Part shown: in pieces, positions 1 to 6,567 of the stretch | Position numbering within the stretch: position 1 is the stretch's first letter | How the letters are laid out: each line of letters opens with the position of its first letter | From: a virus | Length of the DNA stretch: 21,735 nt | Strand: one strand, 5' to 3' | IMG/VR virus record: IMGVR_UViG_3300023440_000323 | Coordinates: 1 to 21,735 of that record | Position numbers and translations under genes: made by a program | Notes under the pieces: model-generated | Database searches by the model: none | What the model saw: the letters and a program-made list of their open reading frames with translations, nothing else | What the model was told of the DNA's origin: nothing

Positions 1-47
1 GTCCTCCACGGTTGGTTTTGCAACTCCATGGAATACCAGAATGGACC

Positions 48-77
48 GCCCCTGCCGGGGCATGCCCCGGCAGGGGC
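48..77. repeat. Perfect 30-bp GC-rich palindrome
   Basis: Arms 48-61 and 64-77 are exact reverse complements, and the central AT completes an uninterrupted palindrome. No T-run follows on either strand, so it does not look like an ordinary rho-independent terminator. It lies in the TR-to-RT spacer of the DGR, where it could fold as a strong hairpin in the TR-containing RNA or extrude as a cruciform. A terminator-like or protein-binding role is the alternative. The palindrome is seen directly; its role is inferred. Confidence 0.85.
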
Positions 78-164
78 GCACAGCGCAATCTCCAACAAAA
101 TTTCCAGACGTCAGGTTACAGTACCAATATTTCGTCGTAAATCCCCCCAACTCTCTTCACGGCT

Positions 165-207
165 GGCCGCCCCTGATGTTCGCGCAAGCTACCAAAAAGG
201 GGCGGCC
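165..207. repeat. Inverted repeat, 10-bp stem, in the DGR spacer
   Basis: Positions 165-174 pair with 198-207 without mismatch, enclosing about 23 bases. On the minus strand this hairpin would lie about 85 bases after the end of TR in the same transcript. No T-run follows. It is a candidate structural element of the DGR RNA, but a 10-bp GC-rich inverted repeat can also arise by chance in GC-rich DNA. Confidence 0.5.
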
Positions 208-290
208 TGTCGATTTCGCCGCAAGGCAGGACAAGAACATCCCTGTGGCTCCACTATTTCCTTTCCTGGAATTTGAGGGGAAGCCATAGT

Positions 291-397
291 CGGACCGGAA
301 CCCCACGTTGTTGTTCGCGTTCGTCCGATAGTTGTTCAGGTTCGCGGACCAGACGCCGGCGATCGAGCCGTTGCCCCAGTTGCCGCCAGAGATCATG
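291..397 (-). other. DGR template repeat (TR)
   Basis: This 107-bp segment matches 844-950 at a constant offset of 553 bp with nine mismatches: at 309, 314, 333, 342, 363, 371, 381, 393 and 396. Every mismatch is a T on the plus strand, which is an A on the TR coding strand. By my count 23 of the 107 positions are such adenines, so the pattern is very unlikely by chance (about 1e-6 if mismatches were random). The adenines are concentrated in AAC codons, as is typical of DGR templates. The segment abuts the avd gene, whose stop codon (393-395) lies inside the TR 5' end. TR is expected to be transcribed and copied by an error-prone reverse transcriptase into VR, while remaining unchanged itself. 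Confidence 0.96.
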
Positions 398-803
398 ATG
401 ATGCCTTGCCCTTGTCCGCCTGTATCCAGCCGCCGATCATGCGCCCAAACTCGTCCACGAGGTTGCTTATGGCGATGTATCGATGTGCCGAAAGCAGGCG
501 AACATCTTCATCTGGCGATCGACCATCCTTGAATCCGAGATAGCCGAGCTCATTCGCCAGATGCAGCTGCATTCGCAGCTGTTCATGCGCGATATCGAGA
601 TTCACGAGAGTCGTTTTCTTGTGATATCTCTTCTGCGCTTCCACCATCAGGTCATAGACCCTGTAGGCGGTATTTCGGATTCGCGAGCTGAGCGCATACC
701 GCTCGTGACGAGGAAAGTGGTTCAGGTAGATGTTCAAAAGCTTCATGAGCTCGATGAATTTCCTGTTCATGTTGGCCTCGGCGTGAATGCTTCGGTTGAT
801 CAT
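393..803 (-). CDS. avd: DGR accessory variability determinant Avd (four-helix bundle protein)
   Basis: This 136-residue protein is helical throughout, with many basic and hydrophobic residues, and resembles the Avd family. Recognisable stretches are FPRHERYALSSRIRNTAYRV near residues 30-49, an ELGYLGF segment in the middle, and LSAHRYIAISNLVDEFGRM near the C-terminus. In known DGRs, Avd forms a positively charged barrel-like pentamer that binds the reverse transcriptase and the TR RNA and is required for cDNA synthesis. Length agrees with the family (about 110-135 residues). The gene begins 23 bp after the stop of the variable protein gene and ends inside TR, the usual VP-avd-TR-RT order. The ATG at 803 is preceded by a G-rich stretch. 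An internal Met at residue 12 (ATG at 770) is a possible alternative start. Confidence 0.93.
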   Translation of the reverse strand: MINRSIHAEANMNRKFIELMKLLNIYLNHFPRHERYALSSRIRNTAYRVYDLMVEAQKRYHKKTTLVNLDIAHEQLRMQLHLANELGYLGFKDGRSPDEDVRLLSAHRYIAISNLVDEFGRMIGGWIQADKGKASS

Positions 804-822
804 GGCCCCCGCTCGCTATCGC

Positions 823-839
823 TCACTCAGACAGAGTAA
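823..839 (-). repeat. Short hairpin just after the variable repeat (candidate DGR target hairpin)
   Basis: On the minus strand six bases (839-834) can pair with 828-823, with one G-T wobble, around a five-base loop. The hairpin begins about five bases after the end of VR and encloses the stop codon of the variable protein. In the Bordetella phage DGR a hairpin a few bases downstream of VR promotes target recognition. The position fits, but the stem is weak. Confidence 0.3.
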
Positions 840-2194
840 CAGGCGGACCGGAACCCCACGTGGTTGCTCGCGTTCGTCCGATAGTCGTTCAGGTCCGCGG
901 ACCAGACGCCGGCGAGCGAGCCGCTGCCCCAGTAGCCGCCAGAGAGCACGGCGAGGTTGCTGCGCCAGTATTCGTAAATACCGTCAACGCCAAAAAGATT
1001 GATACCAGCCGCGGACTTCCCGAGAGCATCCTTGTAGATGCCCAGGCCGGTCAGGGTGTTTCCGATGCCCGCTGTTGCCCCGTCCAACACCTGATTGGCG
1101 GCGTTGCCAAACCGTTGCCAGGCGCCCGCCGAATTGGTGATCATGGAGAGATCGGTGGCGTCGAACAATGTGGCCAGGTGCGCTGCATCGCCCCAATGAT
1201 CGGCGGCACCATTCCAGCCGGATGTAAAATCCTGCATCCTCACGGTTGTCTTGGCGACATAGAACGCCGTTGTGCCAAGCGTATCGTTGATGGCCTCGGC
1301 TGCCGTTGTGCCGGGCCTTGTCAGGCCGATACTGACCTCCCACATGTTCCCGTTCAGATCGACAACGCCGCAGGCCTGGCCGTTATGCGCGGTCTTTGCG
1401 AGATTGTTGGCGCTGCCGGTCTTGGCGCAGTTGGAATATCCGTCAGATACGAACGAAAGGCTTGCGTCGTTGACATCGCCGAGCGCGTTATTGTTGTTTC
1501 CTTTCGGGAAATTCGTGATCCCGGCCGCGTCATACCATGCGCAGTATGTAGCGGCAGTCGCAGCCTGACCGTGGGCCATCGCAAGCATCGCCAGGGCGGC
1601 ATAAATAAACCTGCTGGTGCAGAAAAACTCGCTCCCGCGCGTCTTGGCCCCATCAATGCAGGAGTAATAGGCATTTGCTGGCGCACCGTTCAGGCCGCTG
1701 ATAGGATTATGCGCCGGGGATGTTGATATGGGCAGGCCGCCCTTGATCGAGCTGGCCACGCCGGCATTGTTGCTGCACTGATACTTGTCGACAAAGAGCC
1801 CCTCGTGGTTCTGCCCGCCATCCTTGAAGGCCCGGTGCAGCGCATAGCCGGCAGCATTTGCCGCGGCCTCATCGCCAAAATCACCGACATCCTTGATGTC
1901 GATATTCAGGCCGGTGATCTTGTAATAGAATGCCGGGACATAAACCATCACCGAGCCGTCTGAATACTGGTAATTACCATAGTTGGCCGAGGCAATATCT
2001 TCGGATCCGGGCATCTTCGAGAATCCTGCCGGCAATACCGATGGAACGCCAACACCGAATCCCTGCTGTCCGGGCGTACCGATGCGATTTACAGACGGCT
2101 TGATGCCGAAACCGGCGGCAAATTGCTGATCTCCCTTCAGATTCACAACCCGGCCTGATTGCGGCTCGATGTTGTCGATCTTGATCGTACTCAT
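827..2194 (-). CDS. DGR variable protein: receptor-binding tail protein with FGE/C-type-lectin-like fold
   Basis: This 455-residue protein has an N-terminus of the phage tail-fiber type (MSTIKIDNIEPQSGRVVNLK), then a middle and C-terminal domain resembling formylglycine-generating-enzyme/sulfatase-modifying-factor proteins. Marks of that family are GLFVDKYQC near 132-140, VVDLNGNMWEVSIG at 277-290, and a C-terminal GG.W....AGVWSA.LN.YR....N..GFR segment. This C-type-lectin-like fold is used by known DGR variable proteins such as Mtd and TvpA to display variable ligand-binding residues. The last 36 or so residues (about 416-451) are encoded by VR. Residues differing from the TR translation are 416, 417, 421, 424, 427, 434, 437, 443 and 445. 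The start at 2194 has a good AGGAGA site. An enzymatic role is unlikely; host-surface binding at the tail tip is inferred from context. Confidence 0.93.
   Translation of the reverse strand: MSTIKIDNIEPQSGRVVNLKGDQQFAAGFGIKPSVNRIGTPGQQGFGVGVPSVLPAGFSKMPGSEDIASANYGNYQYSDGSVMVYVPAFYYKITGLNIDIKDVGDFGDEAAANAAGYALHRAFKDGGQNHEGLFVDKYQCSNNAGVASSIKGGLPISTSPAHNPISGLNGAPANAYYSCIDGAKTRGSEFFCTSRFIYAALAMLAMAHGQAATAATYCAWYDAAGITNFPKGNNNNALGDVNDASLSFVSDGYSNCAKTGSANNLAKTAHNGQACGVVDLNGNMWEVSIGLTRPGTTAAEAINDTLGTTAFYVAKTTVRMQDFTSGWNGAADHWGDAAHLATLFDATDLSMITNSAGAWQRFGNAANQVLDGATAGIGNTLTGLGIYKDALGKSAAGINLFGVDGIYEYWRSNLAVLSGGYWGSGSLAGVWSADLNDYRTNASNHVGFRSACYSV
844..950 (-). repeat. DGR variable repeat (VR)
   Basis: This is the 3' end of the variable protein gene, and it aligns with TR 291-397 without gaps. 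Nine substitutions are all at TR adenines and all are nonsynonymous: AAC codons of TR have become Tyr, Ser, Asp, Asp, Ser and His codons, two ATC codons have become Leu, and ATG has become Val. The last 17 coding-strand bases (860 to 844) are identical in both copies and GC-rich, fitting the initiation-of-mutagenic-homing segment. Identity ends abruptly beyond 844, and at the other end the first mismatch not at an adenine is at 951. Confidence 0.96.
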
Positions 2195-2218
2195 GACTTT
2201 TCTCCTGCGTTAGCATTC

Positions 2219-2587
2219 TCAGATTATCGTCCAGACGCTTCCCGGTGCGATATCAACCGTCACGCCTGCTGCTATTCCGACAGGGCCGACCGAATGCCCA
2301 TTGAAGCCGGAAGGCAGCGACAGATTACCGGTAATGACATTGTCGTTCTTGATGATTGCCCCATAGCCGGCAGCAAGCGCTGCTTGAGCCGCTGAAGCGG
2401 CTGCATCCGCTGCGCTTGCTGCCGCCGCATCACGATCAAGGGCGGTCTGAGCCCTGTCTGCGGCGGCCGCAGACGCCGAGATGGCGGCGTTTGCGGCCGA
2501 GTTGGCTGCCTCGTTTGCCTTGGTGATGACGGTGCCGGGCACGGTGCCAGCATCATTGATGCTGAGCTGCGCTATCTTAATTGGCAT
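2219..2587 (-). CDS. Short tail fiber protein with alanine-rich coiled coil
   Basis: This 122-residue protein has an N-terminal start (MPIKIAQLS), a highly Ala-rich heptad-like region at about residues 24-74 that predicts a trimeric coiled coil, and a C-terminal beta-type cap with SLPSGFNGHSVGPVGI and a closing VTVDIAPGSVWTII. Similar caps are common at the C-terminus of phage tail fiber and collar proteins. The start overlaps the end of the upstream gene by 11 bp and has a GGAGG site. It lies between the BppU-like gene and the variable protein, so it may form the shaft linking the tail tip to the variable receptor-binding protein; this role is inferred. Confidence 0.75.
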   Translation of the reverse strand: MPIKIAQLSINDAGTVPGTVITKANEAANSAANAAISASAAAADRAQTALDRDAAAASAADAAASAAQAALAAGYGAIIKNDNVITGNLSLPSGFNGHSVGPVGIAAGVTVDIAPGSVWTII

Positions 2588-2906
2588 TGGTAATATCCTC
2601 CAGCAGGTTGAGGCGGAATGTATCCGTGGAGTTCACGGCAACCCCTTCCTTGAATTCGATATCGACATCGTACAGGCCCGGTGGCCAGGTTGCGGTCGTT
2701 GCCGCATCGGCTTCGATCCTGAACAGGCCGTTTGCTGCATCGATGACTGCAATCGAGAACGTGACCTTCTGACCGGTCATATGCTTACCCTGGCAGGCGA
2801 TCACGACGCCGGTCAGGTCACGCGGCTGGGTCATCGCATCATCCGTATATGCGATGACATCCTCGCCAAATGTATCGCCACGCTTGGCGGTTACTTCATT
2901 CGCCAT
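2577..2906 (-). CDS. BppU-like tail protein, Ig-like fold
   Basis: This 109-residue protein begins MANEVTAKRGDTFGEDVIAY and contains a motif order (a D-T-F segment, then DLTGVVIACQ, then GLYDVDIEF and a C-terminal TDTFRLNLLEDIT) resembling the N-terminal domain of BppU-type baseplate upper proteins and similar small phage proteins. These domains usually anchor receptor-binding proteins to the tail tip. The ATG at 2906 has an AGGAGG site six bases upstream. It sits directly after the J-like tail-tip gene, which supports an adaptor role. The family assignment is by resemblance only. Confidence 0.65.
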   Translation of the reverse strand: MANEVTAKRGDTFGEDVIAYTDDAMTQPRDLTGVVIACQGKHMTGQKVTFSIAVIDAANGLFRIEADAATTATWPPGLYDVDIEFKEGVAVNSTDTFRLNLLEDITNAN

Positions 2907-2915
2907 CTCTGCCTC

Positions 2916-4442
2916 CTATTGCCAGTCCGCATAGTCGATCTCGCGCAAGGTGACGCGCTGTACCATTCGCAGCGGATCGTCCAGAACCGATGCAACCTCG
3001 AACGGTCGGGCGTTGTAGCCATTGCGCGCGCTGGTCCAGGCGAGCACATCGAACGGCTCAAGCGCTACCATGCGCGGCGGCAGGGCAAGCACATGCGTGC
3101 GCCAGCGCCGATCGTCAGCAAGCCAGGCCTTTTGCAGTCTCGTGACCTGGTGCGCGCGGGTCACGGCTGGCAGCTGCACGTCAGCCACCAGCTTGCGATT
3201 GCCGTCCTCCTGCCTTGCGGCCTGATCTTCCCATAATGTTGCGTCACGCGGCTGGTAAACGGACGCGGGATCAACCCAACTTGCCGCGACCGCATTATGG
3301 GTATCCGACAGGCTGGCCGCCGGACGCAGCTCCCGCCCCTCGGTCACAACAATATCGTCATCGAGCAACACTCCGCTCGGCAATGCCGGGGCGCCGACCC
3401 GGATCAACCAGCGCCCGCCGACATCGCTCAGCGCCGCCGTGCAGGATTTCTGCAACTCCGCGATCACATCCGCGGGCCGCCTGTCCAGGCGCACCTCGAT
3501 ACCGGCCTCATATGCAGGCACCATGTTGCCAGCGCCATCATCGACCAGAGCATCGCAAGCATCCATTGCCGCTGCCCAGATCGCATAGGGCAGATCTGCC
3601 TCTTGCGCCTGGCCGCCCCATATATCACCCAACCCGATGTCGATCCCACGCAGGATGTTGTAGATCATAACGGCCGGGTTGCGCGTCGGAGACCATGTCG
3701 CCCTGTCATTCCAGCGCTGCGTCCCGACGCCTCCTGCCGTGCTGTCCGCACGAGGGTCGTACATTGGAATGCCGCTCAGCTCGAAACGCATGCGCGGCTG
3801 ACCCGCAAACAACGAGGTATTCGCGCGCAGGGTTACTATCGCCCAGCACACCCCTTCACCGACCATATCAGCCGCCCACGGAAAATCCGGATGGCTGCCG
3901 TATTTTGCCAGCAGCATCGGATCTGCGGTTGTCTGGGTGCCGTCATAAAACTTCACCCAGGCATAGCCTGTGTATTTTCCGCCCAGCTCCTTCCCGTAGT
4001 CAGGATGTGTGGCGCCCGTGAATGGCGCCCATTCCCCGCCGATGGAAACCCGCAGCAGCTGGCATCCGGGAAGACATGAAAGTGCAATCACGAACGTCTT
4101 GTATTCGGTCCCTGTCGTGCCGCCGTGGGTCAGTGGCGGATAGACGAGTTGGCCGGCGGTTGCATACTGCCCGAGAACAAACGTCTCGGCATTAACCTCC
4201 CCGGTCATGGTGTATGGCGTTGCGATTGATGCCTGATCGCGACCGGGTCGACCGCGGATCGCAATGGCCAGCGCCGACAACGCAAGCGCTGCCGCTGTTC
4301 TTACAAAAACACCTGCCAGCCAGCTGCTGGCGGCAAAGGTCGTGACGGCAGTCCACGCCGCTCCGATCGCGCCGAAGATCGGTGCTGCTGCTGCCGCGCC
4401 AGGCACCAGCAGAAACCACAATAACAGGACGATCAGCCGCAT
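2916..4442 (-). CDS. Tail tip / host specificity protein (J- or GTA megatron-like, shortened)
   Basis: This 508-residue protein begins MRLIVLLLWFLLVPGAAAAA, a strong signal or membrane segment, with a second hydrophobic stretch at about residues 30-65. The body holds segments seen in phage host-specificity and tail-tip proteins, such as RNPAVMIYNILRG, then ADVIAELQKSCTAALSDVGG and a C-terminal VTLREIDYADW. I chose the ATG at 4442, which has a GGTGAGAG site and overlaps the upstream gene by 10 bp, over an earlier in-frame ATG at 4511 that would add 23 uncharacteristic residues. At about 500 residues it is much shorter than lambda J or GTA gp15. It probably forms the central tip, with receptor binding moved to the fiber genes downstream. 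Confidence 0.85.
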   Translation of the reverse strand: MRLIVLLLWFLLVPGAAAAAPIFGAIGAAWTAVTTFAASSWLAGVFVRTAAALALSALAIAIRGRPGRDQASIATPYTMTGEVNAETFVLGQYATAGQLVYPPLTHGGTTGTEYKTFVIALSCLPGCQLLRVSIGGEWAPFTGATHPDYGKELGGKYTGYAWVKFYDGTQTTADPMLLAKYGSHPDFPWAADMVGEGVCWAIVTLRANTSLFAGQPRMRFELSGIPMYDPRADSTAGGVGTQRWNDRATWSPTRNPAVMIYNILRGIDIGLGDIWGGQAQEADLPYAIWAAAMDACDALVDDGAGNMVPAYEAGIEVRLDRRPADVIAELQKSCTAALSDVGGRWLIRVGAPALPSGVLLDDDIVVTEGRELRPAASLSDTHNAVAASWVDPASVYQPRDATLWEDQAARQEDGNRKLVADVQLPAVTRAHQVTRLQKAWLADDRRWRTHVLALPPRMVALEPFDVLAWTSARNGYNARPFEVASVLDDPLRMVQRVTLREIDYADWQ

Positions 4443-4846
4443 TTGAACGCTCTCACCACTTTGTCGCGCGGGACGTGGCCAAGCCCCGACATGGTGCGCA
4501 CCGCCACCCATGCGCCGTTGACCACCCCAAGTGAGGGCCCATCATTACCCTCCACAACGGCGATGTCGCCAACCTGTGCGCGCCCAGGCTCAATCTCTGG
4601 CAGGCGGGCGGCCGTCAGCGCGACATGGTTGCGATGTCCTGCCTTGTGCAGCACCCGCAGCCCGCCGCGCAACGTGGTGTAACGCCCGCGCCATCCGTCA
4701 GCGAGATCAATCCCCGTCATGGCCAGGACCGCGCCCGCCGCAAACAGGGCGCAATCGCTTTTGCCATATTCAAATGGGCGCACTGCCTCTGCGGCCAGCC
4801 ACGCCGCCAGGCGCGCGCGCCAGTCTGGGCGTCTGATCATTTCCAT
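4433..4846 (-). CDS. DUF6950-like tail protein (NlpC/P60-type peptidase position)
   Basis: This 137-residue protein has the motif FEYGKSDCALFAAGAVLAMT with Cys32 as a likely nucleophile, followed by DLADGWRGRYTTLRGG and PGRAQVGDIAVV. These resemble the DUF6950 group, related to NlpC/P60 cysteine peptidases found in phage tail-tip operons. In gene transfer agents the gene at this position encodes a cell-wall peptidase. I cannot see a clear catalytic His, so enzyme activity is unproven. Two starts are possible: 4846, or 4840, where the ATG overlaps the upstream stop as ATGA. Confidence 0.78.
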   Translation of the reverse strand: MEMIRRPDWRARLAAWLAAEAVRPFEYGKSDCALFAAGAVLAMTGIDLADGWRGRYTTLRGGLRVLHKAGHRNHVALTAARLPEIEPGRAQVGDIAVVEGNDGPSLGVVNGAWVAVRTMSGLGHVPRDKVVRAFKCG

Positions 4847-5925
4847 TCGATCGCTATCTCCCCGGCCGTGGCCACATATCTGAAGAATCCGTCAGCCGGG
4901 CCGGTGCGTGCGTATTGGTGCAGGATCACCTTGCCAGCATTGCCGGGCTGATAGCCGCTGCCGCCTGCGCCGATCGTGACATCCAGCACCGGCGCCGTCA
5001 GCCCGGCGATGGAATACTTGTCGATCACGGTATGCTGGCCGGCCATGCCGCCCTGCTGATTTGGCCAATCCGCTCCCCTGTTGCCCCCCTGTGGCTGGCC
5101 GCTGCCGCCATCACCAGCTGGCGTCATGTCGCTGGTTGACCCCGCAGTCGTGCCGGCCCCGCCGTAACCGCCCGCGCCCCCCAGGGCCTGCCAGACGGCG
5201 GCCTGAGCCGATCCATCCATCAGACGGGAAATCGTGGCGCCGCCAGCGCCGCCAGCGATCGAAGAGCCGTCGTAGCTGGAAGCAGACCCACCGCCACCAC
5301 CTCCGCCGACCATCTCCAGGCCTATGATTTCTGTCTGGGCGGCAATCGGAACAGAACCGCTGGACGTGATGACGACAGGCGTATCCGTGAACGTTCCAGG
5401 CGCCCGCCTCCGTTGCACGGCGTCCGACCATTTCCTGATGATCGCGCGCATCAATGACATTGCGCTGCTGGCCGTTTCAAGGACGATTTCACCGGGCCCA
5501 TCGTCTTTCCCGGTACGCACGCTCACCCCATCAACCCGCCCGCGAAGAAGCCTGTGCGGTTGTTCCACTTCCACCTCTGGCGCGAGAATTACCCGCCACA
5601 CCTCGATTGGCGCCAGACGCAGGTCAAGGTTGCTCAAAAGCCCTTCGGTTTCCGCCGGCAAGCCGACAAACTGGATCCTGTGGCGGCGGGCGTCCAGAGA
5701 AATCGAATATTCCACCGGCTCCATCTGGATTGCATCCCCGACGCTGGTGAAGCTGCGCAGCGCGCCTGCTACCGTGAATGCGCGGTCAACCTCACCGCTC
5801 CACATGGCAATTTCGACCATGGAACCGGCGGCAGGATCGCGCGCGGTCAGCGTTACCAAGAGGCGCGCTGTGACCCCGCCAGATTGCGCAAGGTGATCCA
5901 GCGTCGGTTGTCCCAGCGGCCGCAT
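4837..5925 (-). CDS. Tail hub protein (GTA gp13/DUF2163-like N-terminus) fused to a glycine-rich domain
   Basis: This 362-residue protein has two parts. Residues 1 to about 185 look like the tail hub proteins found after the distal tail protein: ARLLVTLTARDPAAGS, YSISLDARRHRIQF, LLRGRVDGVSV, ETASSAMSL and a closing KWSDAVQRRRAPGTF. From about 205 to 350 a glycine-rich region follows: GGGGGGG, then GGAGGAT, GGAGGYGGAGTT and IGAGGSGYQPGNAG, ending in a beta-type tail. Similar Gly-rich domains occur at the tips of phage fibers and adhesins. A hub protein normally ends at the SDA-Q motif, so the rest looks like an added surface or adhesin domain. The ATG at 5925 has a GAGG site. Confidence 0.8.
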   Translation of the reverse strand: MRPLGQPTLDHLAQSGGVTARLLVTLTARDPAAGSMVEIAMWSGEVDRAFTVAGALRSFTSVGDAIQMEPVEYSISLDARRHRIQFVGLPAETEGLLSNLDLRLAPIEVWRVILAPEVEVEQPHRLLRGRVDGVSVRTGKDDGPGEIVLETASSAMSLMRAIIRKWSDAVQRRRAPGTFTDTPVVITSSGSVPIAAQTEIIGLEMVGGGGGGGSASSYDGSSIAGGAGGATISRLMDGSAQAAVWQALGGAGGYGGAGTTAGSTSDMTPAGDGGSGQPQGGNRGADWPNQQGGMAGQHTVIDKYSIAGLTAPVLDVTIGAGGSGYQPGNAGKVILHQYARTGPADGFFRYVATAGEIAIEWK

Positions 5926-5928
5926 TTC

Positions 5929-6567
5929 CTACCTCAGTGTCTGCAGTAGCGTGAACTGCACGCCCGACATGTGCGCGCGCGCAAAACGGCCCTGGCGCAC
6001 ACTTGCGGGATCGAGGATGGCCTTGAAGGTCGGATTGACCAAGGTCACCATCATTCCCGTTGTGACATTGGCCCGCAAGGCTGGCACCAGTTCGAGCATA
6101 GGCGTCGCGCCAGAAACGCCTGCGGCGCCCCCGGTCACCACCTGGTGCAAATGAGGAATGCCACCGACATCGATCGACAGGAAATCCCCCACCGATATCG
6201 TGTATCCAACCGGCAGACCCGCCAGCGACAGCGACAGCCTGTCCGCGCTGATACCTCCCACCGAGATTGCCGCGCCATTGATCGTGCCACCCGGGTCAAG
6301 CGCCGGCATCCTGCCCTCGACCGGCGTTACGAGGAAGCTCGTTCCGGTCCGCTGCACCCTGCGCAACCGCGCCTGCAGCGCGCGGCCGTCATCAATGCGT
6401 TCGGCAACCACGCTGATCGCACAACGCCACAAGCTCGCACCCAGAGATGACACTGTAACCTCACCACCAGCCGTGCGACTGATCTCTGCCACCTCGGACA
6501 ATTCAGGCTCTGCCTGACTCACACGCAGACCAGCCCAGAAATCTGCCAGCGGGATCGGCGTACTCAT
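5929..6567 (-). CDS. Distal tail protein-like structural protein
   Basis: This 212-residue protein begins MSTPIPLADFWAGLRVSQA and is rich in beta-type sequence, with LVTPVEGRMPALDPGG and a C-terminal FARAHMSGVQFTLLQTLR. It lies between the tape measure and the hub, where distal tail proteins are encoded in siphophages and in gene transfer agents (gp12). The ATG overlaps the tape measure stop as ATGA, indicating translational coupling. The assignment relies mostly on position and general character. Confidence 0.7.
   Translation of the reverse strand: MSTPIPLADFWAGLRVSQAEPELSEVAEISRTAGGEVTVSSLGASLWRCAISVVAERIDDGRALQARLRRVQRTGTSFLVTPVEGRMPALDPGGTINGAAISVGGISADRLSLSLAGLPVGYTISVGDFLSIDVGGIPHLHQVVTGGAAGVSGATPMLELVPALRANVTTGMMVTLVNPTFKAILDPASVRQGRFARAHMSGVQFTLLQTLR

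Larger units (their letters stand above)
1..290 (-). other. DGR spacer between template repeat and the off-window reverse transcriptase
   Basis: This stretch has no gene I can support. On the minus strand it follows the template repeat, the position where known DGRs have a structured spacer that is co-transcribed with TR and used in cDNA priming before the reverse transcriptase gene begins. It holds two inverted repeats, listed separately (165-207 and 48-77). The reading frame through TR stays open to 157, but I see no separate evidence that it is translated. The last 29 bases contain a possible minus-strand ATG (27-29) followed by an open frame to the edge. It lacks a Shine-Dalgarno sequence and is too short to call as the RT. 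Confidence 0.6.

Noticed and set aside
157-396. The 79-codon frame through TR as a protein-coding gene
   Set aside because: TR acts as an RNA template, and its resemblance to protein is explained by its match to VR. Beyond TR the translation is unremarkable. The ATGA overlap is recorded as a finding only.
827-2194. Annotation of the variable protein as a formylglycine-generating or sulfatase-modifying enzyme
   Set aside because: The fold resembles that family, but the gene has a tail-fiber N-terminus, lies in a tail operon and ends in a VR. The domain serves as a C-type-lectin-like display scaffold.
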